NCBI GenBank assembly: GCA_004208945.1 | Contig: SGPE01000015.1 | Span: 1 to 64,000 of the forward strand | Reading direction: 5' to 3' | DNA length: 64,000 nt | DNA from: Pseudoalteromonas sp. CO133X | Lineage (GTDB): Bacteria; Pseudomonadota; Gammaproteobacteria; Enterobacterales; Alteromonadaceae | Part shown: in pieces, positions 43,913 to 51,061 of the stretch | Numbering within the stretch: position 1 is the first letter of the stretch | Layout: each line of letters begins with the position of its first letter | Translations under genes and position numbers: made by a program | Notes under the pieces: model-generated | The model's database searches: none | Told to the model about the DNA's origin: nothing | What the model saw: the letters and a program-made list of their open reading frames with translations, nothing else

Positions 43913-45100
43913 ATGCCAATCGCATTACTTGCGTTGACTCTCAGTGCGTTTGCCATAGGCACCACTGAGTTTGTGATTGTCGGCTTAGTGCCAACTATCG
44001 CTGATGATTTAGCGGTTTCGTTACCGAGTGCCGGGCTACTTGTTAGCTTGTATGCATTAGGTGTTGCAGTGGGGGCGCCAGTGCTAACTGCGCTTACCGG
44101 ACGCTGGAATCGAAAACATGTATTACTTAGCTTAATGAGCCTATTTGTAATTGGGAATTTACTGGCTTGGCAAGCACCTAGTTATGGCAGTTTGATCACA
44201 GCAAGGGTTCTAACAGGCCTTGCCCACGGGGTGTTTTTCTCGATTGGTTCAACCATCGCAACAGGGCTTGTTAGTAAAGATAAAGAAGCCAGTGCTATCG
44301 CGATTATGTTTACGGGGTTAACGGTTGCATTAGTAACTGGTGTGCCATTAGGGACTTGGATTGGTCAGCACTTTGGTTGGCGAGCAACCTTTTTAGTGGT
44401 GTCTTTACTGGGCTTAATTGCACTGGTTGGCAGCGCGTTTTTAATTCCGAGTAACTTAAAGCAAAGTAAACCTGCCACTTTAGGTGAGCAACTAAAAGTA
44501 ATGGTGCAACCTAGGCTTTTACTGGTGTACTTGATGACCATACTTGGTTATGGCGGTACATTTACGGCCTTCACATATTTAGCGCCCATTTTAGAGCAGC
44601 AAACTGGTTTTGCATCAGCCACTATTAGCTTAATCATGCTGGTTTACGGGGTATCGGTTGCTGTTGGTAACATCTACGGCGGTAAGTTAGCCGATAAAAA
44701 AGGCCCGATAAGTGCGCTTACTATTATCTTTAGTGCTTTGAGTATTGTGCTGTTGGTGCTGACCTTTACCATGCAATCTAAAGTCGCTGCGGTACTGACC
44801 ATACTTGTCTGGGGGGCATTTGCATTTGGTAATGTGCCTGGGCTGCAAGTTTATGTGGTTAAACTTGCTGAAAGGTTCACTCCCAATGCCGTCGATGTGG
44901 CATCAGGGTTAAACATTGCAGCGTTTAATATCGGTATTGCGCTGGGCTCAGTGTTAGGTGGCGTTGTGGTTGAAAACTACTCATTGCAAGACACTGCTTG
45001 GATTGGCGCTATCATCAGTTTAGCGGCGTTAATTGCAACAAGATACAGCGGTTATTTAGATAAGCGTGAAGCTGTTTTAGAACTGAAGCTAGAAAAATAA
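43913..45100 (+). CDS. MFS transporter, DHA1 drug/sugar efflux type (YdhP/AraJ-like)
   Basis: A 395-residue membrane protein with 12 predicted helices. The start MPIALLALTLSAFAIGTTEFVIVGLVP and the segment LTGRWNRKHVLL after helix 2 are typical of YdhP- and AraJ-like exporters. AGAGGA lies shortly before the ATG at 43913; the frame continues 49 codons upstream, but that would run through the LysR promoter. Probably exports small molecules as part of the neighbouring LysR/alkene-reductase module. Confidence 0.87.
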   Translation: MPIALLALTLSAFAIGTTEFVIVGLVPTIADDLAVSLPSAGLLVSLYALGVAVGAPVLTALTGRWNRKHVLLSLMSLFVIGNLLAWQAPSYGSLITARVLTGLAHGVFFSIGSTIATGLVSKDKEASAIAIMFTGLTVALVTGVPLGTWIGQHFGWRATFLVVSLLGLIALVGSAFLIPSNLKQSKPATLGEQLKVMVQPRLLLVYLMTILGYGGTFTAFTYLAPILEQQTGFASATISLIMLVYGVSVAVGNIYGGKLADKKGPISALTIIFSALSIVLLVLTFTMQSKVAAVLTILVWGAFAFGNVPGLQVYVVKLAERFTPNAVDVASGLNIAAFNIGIALGSVLGGVVVENYSLQDTAWIGAIISLAALIATRYSGYLDKREAVLELKLEK

Positions 45101-45193
45101 CAACACCGAAAGTTAGCTGTACCAACCTTTGCACACTTTTAGTCAAAGGTTGGTGGTGAGCTGGGTAAAAATAAGTTGCAAATGGCTTCACAA

Positions 45194-45751
45194 TTATTTT
45201 ATCTCATCAACAAGCAAATTAATGATTAAGTTAATAACCTCTGTTTTTGGTAGCGGTAGTGCATTTGATGTAATGGAAAAACCTTCAATAAATGGAATAA
45301 GTAATGACACGACAACCTTACTTTTTTGTTCGCTAAAGCCTAGCGAGATCAGCAGTAACTCAAGCTCCGTACCACATTTTTTATAGTAGTTTTCTAAACT
45401 GGTGAGTACTTTTTCTGAACGGCATGAAATAGCCCAAATTTCTCGAAAAACTTCACACCAATCTTGGATATCGTCAAGGGCAAGTAGGTTACTGATGTAG
45501 TTCTTAATGGCTTGAGGGTTATTTTTTAGTTCAATATCACTCATCGAACTACGGATATGATCAAGGCAAACTTCTAAATATGAATCAATTACTTGAACAA
45601 TTAATCCGTCTCTGTCTCCAAAATGATATTGTACATTACTGAGAGTCACACCACTTTTCTCAGCAACTTTTCTGAGAGTGAGTCCTTGATTGCCATTTTC
45701 ACTGAGCATTTTAGTTGCTGTTTGAATGATAATCTCTTTATTTGATTCCAT
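45194..45751 (-). CDS. TetR-family repressor, likely regulator of the divergent ACP/ketosynthase operon
   Basis: About 185 residues. The N-terminal helix-turn-helix is typical of TetR (LRKVAEKSGVTLSNVQYHFGDRDGLIVQV), and the C-terminal ligand domain is all-helical. The ATG at 45751 fits the usual short N-terminus; an ATG at 45778 (nine residues longer) is possible. The gene is divergent from the biosynthetic operon that starts at 46013, and the gap contains inverted repeats overlapping a -35-like TTGACA. The ligand may be the lipid product or an acyl intermediate; this is inference. Confidence 0.82.
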   Translation of the reverse strand: MESNKEIIIQTATKMLSENGNQGLTLRKVAEKSGVTLSNVQYHFGDRDGLIVQVIDSYLEVCLDHIRSSMSDIELKNNPQAIKNYISNLLALDDIQDWCEVFREIWAISCRSEKVLTSLENYYKKCGTELELLLISLGFSEQKSKVVVSLLIPFIEGFSITSNALPLPKTEVINLIINLLVDEIK

Positions 45752-45942
45752 TTTCACCACACAGTTGTTGAATTTCATATTCCGACCATTCTAGCAAAGA
45801 ATATTATTTTTTTGTCATACCGCAACTATTTATGTTCATAACCTATCTCGTAGAGGCTTTAAGGAAGCAATAAATTATTCCCTGGCAAAACCCTGAGTAT
45901 TAAATTTTTGTTAACTTTAAAATGTTTCAATTATCATCCTAT

Positions 45943-45964
45943 TGACAATATTGGTCAGTTGACC
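45943..45964. promoter_or_regulatory. candidate TetR operator and -35 element before the ACP operon
   Basis: A -35-like TTGACA at 45942-45947 is followed by GGTCA-GT-TGACC (45953-45964). A second overlapping pair, TGAC...GTCA, surrounds AATATT (45943-45957). The half-site TGAC thus recurs three times within 22 bases, about 50 bases upstream of the first gene. Confidence 0.45.
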
Positions 45965-46012
45965 TAGTGTGTGCGTGCTTTTATTTTTGTTTCTTACATA
46001 GGGAAAATTACA

Positions 46013-46486
46013 GTGGAAATTACAAAAGATGTTGTTGTTGATGTTATTGCAGAGGTATTAGAGCTTGATAAAGATGAAGTCGCTTTAGACAGCTCTATCG
46101 TAGATGATCTGGGAGCGGATTCTTTAGATTTAGTTGATATTTCTTTTTCTTTAGGAAAAAAGCTGAAAATTAAAATGCCAACTAAAACAACATTAATTAT
46201 TGCCAGTGAGCTTTGTGCAGATGAAAAGGCCTTTATACAAGGTGGCAAGCTTACTTCTGCAGGCGTTGATTTATTGATAAATAGTCCAAGTCATTATTCA
46301 CAAAGTGAAATTGATGTGGGCATGGCTGTCAGTGATTTACTTAGTTTGACAACCGTTCTGCACTGGTTCTATCTAGCTAAAGATGTGTGTGGACATGCTA
46401 GCCAAAATGGTGATGTGTTACTGCAAGAGTATGTCGAACAATTCTGTGTATCTAGAGATATTGAGCTGATAAACGTACCAGCATAA
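46013..46486 (+). CDS. acyl carrier protein with C-terminal extension
   Basis: A 157-residue protein. Residues 1-75 are a type II acyl carrier protein; Ser37 in DDLGADSLDLVD is the phosphopantetheine site. Normal ACPs are about 80 residues, and here a further 80 residues follow (SAGVDLLINSPSHYSQSEID..., LLSLTTVLHWFYLAKDVC) that I do not recognise. The GTG at 46013 is chosen because AGGGAAAA lies upstream and it gives a normal ACP start, EITKDVVVDVI. It leads the ketosynthase operon and should carry the growing chain. No acyltransferase or phosphopantetheinyl transferase gene is nearby, so these must come from elsewhere. Confidence 0.85.
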   Translation: MEITKDVVVDVIAEVLELDKDEVALDSSIVDDLGADSLDLVDISFSLGKKLKIKMPTKTTLIIASELCADEKAFIQGGKLTSAGVDLLINSPSHYSQSEIDVGMAVSDLLSLTTVLHWFYLAKDVCGHASQNGDVLLQEYVEQFCVSRDIELINVPA

Positions 46487-46503
46487 TTTGTTAGGGAAAA
46501 CTC

Positions 46504-47754
46504 ATGCACAAGGTTGTTATTACAGGGATTGGCGTAACTGTTAAAAATCACCAAGACCCTCATACGTTGTTTGCAACTTTAGAGTCTGGTCAGTCTCTTA
46601 TTACAGATGACCATATTTTAAAAGGAATGGGGATCGAGGGCGTCGCCAGTAGTCGTATTAGCGATGAAGAAGTTAGTCAGCTACAAAGTCGGTACACATC
46701 ACTTGATCAAACTAGGGTAGCACCATCTGGATTTGCGGGATTTGATGCGTTAACTAAATCAGTAAAAGATGCTGATTTAAACCCAGACCAACTTCGTCAA
46801 GCTGGCCTTTATTTTGGTACTAACAAAATACTGCCAACAGTTGATCTAGTACATCAGCTTGCTCAACAAAAAGCGGCAAGCGAAAAATTACCCTATCAAT
46901 CGCCAGAGAGTGTGGATTATTACAATCCGCAAACGGTTGTCGCGGACATGGTTGAACACTTCGAAATTGGTGGGCCAGTGACATCTTGTGCCGATGCTTG
47001 TGCGGCAGGTGCATCAAGTTTGATCTCTGGTTTTAGGCAAGTCTCACGTGGTGCTTTAGATATCGCATTATGTGGTGCAGCCGATTTTGGAACACAGCCC
47101 GTCATGCAGTTGCTCTTCAAAAACATAGGCGCGCTCAATCAAGCGCAATTATTTAATTGTGCGAGTGAAGTATCAAGACCTTTTGATAGCAATCGTGCTG
47201 GAGTCGTGCTTGCTGATGGAGCAGCCTTTGTTGTACTCGAGAGTGAAGTGTCGGCAAAGCAAAGAGGTGCGTCTATTTATGCATATGTTTGCGGCGCTCA
47301 TCGATGTACCGAATCTTATAAAATGACCTCAACTGAACCCAGTGGTAAGTTTTATGCACAGTGCATGCAAGCAGCCCTTGAAAATAGTTGTATCAGTGCT
47401 GAGGACATTGACCATATTAGCGCACACGGTACCTCAACCAAGAGTAATGACAGTGCTGAAAGTCGTGCTATTAAACAGGTCTTTGGCAGCCATACGCCTG
47501 TTACTTCAACAAAGTCAGCGTTAGGGCATTCATTGGCAGGGAGTGGTGCAATTGAAGTGGTTTTATCTGCATTGAGTATAAAAAACCAAGTCATGCTGCC
47601 GACCTTAAACTTTGAATCCCTTGGCGATGATGATGCAAAGGTGAGTGTTGTGAAGAGTGCGACACCTAAAGCAATCAATTATTTGCTTAGTAACTCGTTT
47701 GGTTTTGGAGGAGTAAATACAAGCATTGTTTTAGCGAGGGATAGCGCATGTTAA
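46504..47754 (+). CDS. beta-ketoacyl-ACP synthase (KS-alpha of pair 1)
   Basis: A 416-residue condensing enzyme of the FabF/KAS II fold. The triad is complete: Cys166 (CADACAAG), His308 (SAHGTSTKSND) and His342 in STKSALGHSLAGSG, with Lys337. The C-terminal NSFGFGGVN motif is present. It should decarboxylate malonyl-ACP and extend an acyl chain. The next gene, overlapping by 7 bases, is a shorter ketosynthase without the triad, so the two probably form a KS/chain-length-factor heterodimer. Sequence alone does not tell whether it belongs to fatty-acid, aryl-polyene or other type II systems. Confidence 0.9.
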   Translation: MHKVVITGIGVTVKNHQDPHTLFATLESGQSLITDDHILKGMGIEGVASSRISDEEVSQLQSRYTSLDQTRVAPSGFAGFDALTKSVKDADLNPDQLRQAGLYFGTNKILPTVDLVHQLAQQKAASEKLPYQSPESVDYYNPQTVVADMVEHFEIGGPVTSCADACAAGASSLISGFRQVSRGALDIALCGAADFGTQPVMQLLFKNIGALNQAQLFNCASEVSRPFDSNRAGVVLADGAAFVVLESEVSAKQRGASIYAYVCGAHRCTESYKMTSTEPSGKFYAQCMQAALENSCISAEDIDHISAHGTSTKSNDSAESRAIKQVFGSHTPVTSTKSALGHSLAGSGAIEVVLSALSIKNQVMLPTLNFESLGDDDAKVSVVKSATPKAINYLLSNSFGFGGVNTSIVLARDSAC

Positions 47755-48815
47755 AGCCTGTGTACTTATTTCAAGGTGAGACACTGCTGGCGCAGAATAC
47801 ATCATTAGAATCACTACTCACTCATAAAGGCAGATTAATGAGTACGCCTTTTGAAAGTGCTGATTTAATTAATCACTCCATTTTTATTTCTACGCTAGCA
47901 GACGAAAATCTCAAGGATGTTGGCGCTGAGCGCATGGTACGTAAAACCAGTGAGCGTCAAGCTCGTTGGCTTATTGCAAGTGGCGTAAGAACGTGGCGAA
48001 CTTATTTTAATGAGCCACAGAATAAAGCGGGATTATTTATCGGTTTAGGAACCGTTGACTGCGATGAAGAGGACAATCCTGAGCTCGTTCAAGAACCGAC
48101 TGCTGAGTGCTTAGCTACCGCAATGTTAGAAGAGAGGCGGCCGCTTGTTTGTTTAGCGTTACTCAACTCTAGTGCTACCAGCCATATTGCACAATTGGCT
48201 GGTATTACTGGTGAAAATATGAGTTTTTCGCCATTACTGAGCGCGGGCTTAAATGCCCTATGTGAGGGCTACTTTGCGATTGCTGAAGGGCGTTTGAAAC
48301 ATGCTTTATGTGGTGGCGGGAGTCAAAAGATAACGCCTTGGTCCTTACTTGCCTATGAGTCAATCTGGGCTAATCAAGACAATTACTGGCTAAGTGAAGC
48401 GGCAAGTTTTTTTATTGCCAGCGATGAACCCCGTTTAAATCAGCACGCTGCGATAGGTGTTATGCGTCAAGCATATCGAGCTCGCCTACAAAATAATGCA
48501 CATGCACTCACCGAACAGGTTAATCGCATAACGGGTTCACCTTTAATAGAAAATCAGCACGTTGTAAAAGTTATCCTCGTTGGAGCAAACCTTGAGCAAC
48601 AAGATATTACGCTACATGCATTGGGTGATGAGCTTAAAAGCAGGGCGGTTGTATTGGATAGTTACGTTGGCAACACCATGGCTGCGGCTACAGCAATAGC
48701 GTGCAACAGTGCATTGAGCTATTTGCATGACGCCGAACAGGGCTTCGTTATCGTGATTGCGTTTGGTGATCATGCTGAATTTGGAATGTTTTTAATAGAG
48801 GCTAACAATGACTAA
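47748..48815 (+). CDS. degenerate ketosynthase, probable chain-length-factor-like partner (KS-beta of pair 1)
   Basis: A 355-residue thiolase-fold relative. The fold is recognisable from GLFIGLGTVDCDEE, FSPLLSAGLNALCEGYFAIAEGRLKHALCGGG (active-site helix region) and VVLDSYVGNTMAAATAIA (where GHxxGAxG should be). The nucleophilic Cys is replaced (SPLLSAG), and neither catalytic His motif (HGT, GH) is seen. It is therefore unlikely to condense on its own and most likely pairs with the preceding active ketosynthase, as chain-length factors do. Overlaps both neighbours, so translation is coupled. Confidence 0.78.
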   Translation: MLKPVYLFQGETLLAQNTSLESLLTHKGRLMSTPFESADLINHSIFISTLADENLKDVGAERMVRKTSERQARWLIASGVRTWRTYFNEPQNKAGLFIGLGTVDCDEEDNPELVQEPTAECLATAMLEERRPLVCLALLNSSATSHIAQLAGITGENMSFSPLLSAGLNALCEGYFAIAEGRLKHALCGGGSQKITPWSLLAYESIWANQDNYWLSEAASFFIASDEPRLNQHAAIGVMRQAYRARLQNNAHALTEQVNRITGSPLIENQHVVKVILVGANLEQQDITLHALGDELKSRAVVLDSYVGNTMAAATAIACNSALSYLHDAEQGFVIVIAFGDHAEFGMFLIEANND

Positions 48816-50082
48816 TCGAGTAGTGGTCACTGGACTGGGAGTGCTTAGCCCATTTGGTGTTGGCGTTGATTCATTTTGGTCTGCCGTAAAGGCAGGTGAA
48901 AATGCTGTTGATGCTTGGCATCCTCCTGGAGCTGAAGGCTTTCCTGTTCAGCACGGTGCAACAATTAAGCAAGATACACAAGCGTTGGTGGCAGAGGGAT
49001 TGGTTGATTTTGAGTTACCAAAACACATCGAAAGACGTGCAATTTATGCACTTATTGCCGCTAAAGAAGCAATTAACGACGCACGTCTTGAAAATGAGTT
49101 GAGTCAAGCAGGGATTGCTGTGTGCAGTGGTGTACCTGAGCTTGATGACGCCTCATTGCTGGCCCTCGCTGAGCAGCCAAAAGCAGATATCATGAACTAT
49201 GCATTGGCTGAGCGAGAGCAGGCAATAAAGCGTTTTTCAGGTATTAGATGCAGCAATGATGTATTAGCAACCACCTTGGCTGAACAATTGAATACGTCAG
49301 GATTTATTTGCAATGTGAGTGGCGCCTGTGCAGGGGCAACTCAAGCTATAGGTCTTGCATATCGTGCAATCAAGCGAGGTGAAGCATCGGTCATGTTATG
49401 CGGAGGTGCTGATTCTGTATTGAGCATTCGTACTCTATCTGCATTACATCTATTAGGTGCCACAGCAGAAACACAGCGTTTTGCAAACCAACTTTGTCGG
49501 CCGTTCGATCAAGATCGTGCAGGGCTAGTTGCGGGTGAAGGCGGTGCCATGTTGGTACTTGAAAGTGAGCAGCATGCAAAGGCCCGTGGTGCCCATATTT
49601 ATGCTGAAATTACCGGTTACGGTAGCTCTTTAGATGCTTACAAAGTCACCGCTCCCCACCCTGAAGGATTAGGGGCGATAAGTGCAATGGAGGGGGCGTT
49701 ACAAAGTGCTGGTATTGGTGCTCAAAATGTACAGTATATAAATGCTCATGGTACATCCACTCCTTTAAATGATGTCATTGAAACAAAAGCAATTAAATCG
49801 GTTTTCGGTCAGCATGCAACGTCATTAAGTGTATCGTCTACAAAATCAATGATAGGTCACTGGATTGCGGCCGCTGGTGCGCCAGAAGCAATTGCAACAG
49901 TCCTTGCCATTCGTGATCAGTTCATGCCAGCCACCATTAACCTAACACAACCCGATGAGGGGCTCGATTTAGATTATGTGATGGGGAAAGGGCGAGAGGC
50001 TAGCATTGACCATGCGCTATCAAATTCATTCGGGTTTGGTGGAATAAACGCGTCGTTAGCTATTGCGAGGTACTATGAATAG
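48808..50082 (+). CDS. beta-ketoacyl-ACP synthase (KS-alpha of pair 2)
   Basis: A 424-residue condensing enzyme with start NRVVVTGLGVLSPFG. The triad is complete: Cys174 (NVSGACAGATQ), His314 (NAHGTSTPLND) and His351 (STKSMIGHWIAAAGAPEA). It ends NSFGFGGINASL. It differs clearly from the first ketosynthase, for example the normal GACAG instead of DACAA, so the pairs probably act at different steps, perhaps initiation and elongation. Followed, with an eight-base overlap, by another short degenerate ketosynthase. Confidence 0.92.
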   Translation: MTNRVVVTGLGVLSPFGVGVDSFWSAVKAGENAVDAWHPPGAEGFPVQHGATIKQDTQALVAEGLVDFELPKHIERRAIYALIAAKEAINDARLENELSQAGIAVCSGVPELDDASLLALAEQPKADIMNYALAEREQAIKRFSGIRCSNDVLATTLAEQLNTSGFICNVSGACAGATQAIGLAYRAIKRGEASVMLCGGADSVLSIRTLSALHLLGATAETQRFANQLCRPFDQDRAGLVAGEGGAMLVLESEQHAKARGAHIYAEITGYGSSLDAYKVTAPHPEGLGAISAMEGALQSAGIGAQNVQYINAHGTSTPLNDVIETKAIKSVFGQHATSLSVSSTKSMIGHWIAAAGAPEAIATVLAIRDQFMPATINLTQPDEGLDLDYVMGKGREASIDHALSNSFGFGGINASLAIARYYE

Positions 50083-51061
50083 TCATTTAAGTTCTGTTGC
50101 ACTGGTTGGGATAGCGAGTAGTTTTGCTGACAGTGAATTTTCTTTACTGTTTGATAACCAACCAGAACACATTGCCGTGCCTCGTAAGCTTAAGCGTTAC
50201 ATGGCACCTGCTGCAATTAATTCATTAACAGCCACTTCAGAGGCTTTAGCACATATCAGTTTGGCTGAGCGTGCTACAGAGGTTGGTATATACACGTCTC
50301 AAACGGGTTACGGTAGCCCATTTTATTCAGAGTTTAGTGCGGCATTACCCGAGAGCGCGGATTCAGCCGCCCAGACCTTTAAAGCATTATGGTCTAGTGA
50401 GCGAGTTAATCCATTTTTAATTACCAATGCCCTGAACAATAACTTGTTGGGTATTTCGGGGTTGAACTGGCAATTAAATGGAGATGCATGTGCGTTTATT
50501 CGAGATCAACTTGGTGCATTTGGCGCATTACAAGAAGCGATAGTCGCCATTGAAGCTGGTGAATGTCAGCTCGCTATTGTTGCAATTGCAGGAAATAGCA
50601 ATGACCCATTGGCAAAGTGGCTACAAGACACTGAGTCTGAAGTGGCAGAAGAGGTCACAAATGGCGCCACTACGTTAATTTTGGCAAGCGAAGAGTGGCT
50701 TTCAAAAACGGGTCACAAAGCCATAGCAAGGCTAAGCATTTTAGCAAGTGGTTATCATTTAAATACTGAGCAATTAAATACGCTCATAGCTGAATACGTT
50801 AAACCAAGCCATTTTTTAAGTTATTACATTGAGTCGGCTAAAGGTAAAAATCGTCTTTTAGCTGATGCATTAGCCTCTTGTAATGTCGCAAACCATCACC
50901 TTAATAGTTACAGCGGCTCGGACATATGCCCAGGGATTGTTACCTCAGTAGCCTGCAATTTATCAACACTTCGCAAAAAAAATCACTCTACAGGCGTGTG
51001 TGTGAATTGCGACCAAGCTGGTTTTTACTCATTTGTTAGGATTGAAAATGAATCGTTATAG
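50075..51061 (+). CDS. degenerate ketosynthase-like protein (KS-beta of pair 2)
   Basis: A 328-residue protein with a ketosynthase-like N-terminus (SSVALVGIASSF) and an active-site-helix-like segment GDACAFIRDQLGAFGALQEA in which a Cys (139) is kept. The C-terminal half lacks both catalytic histidines; LNSYSGSDICPGIV stands near where HGT or GH is expected. It is short (normal 400-425). It may be a chain-length factor for the second ketosynthase. ATG at 50075, with GAGG upstream; the overlap with neighbours on both sides supports coupled translation. Confidence 0.7.
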   Translation: MNSHLSSVALVGIASSFADSEFSLLFDNQPEHIAVPRKLKRYMAPAAINSLTATSEALAHISLAERATEVGIYTSQTGYGSPFYSEFSAALPESADSAAQTFKALWSSERVNPFLITNALNNNLLGISGLNWQLNGDACAFIRDQLGAFGALQEAIVAIEAGECQLAIVAIAGNSNDPLAKWLQDTESEVAEEVTNGATTLILASEEWLSKTGHKAIARLSILASGYHLNTEQLNTLIAEYVKPSHFLSYYIESAKGKNRLLADALASCNVANHHLNSYSGSDICPGIVTSVACNLSTLRKKNHSTGVCVNCDQAGFYSFVRIENESL

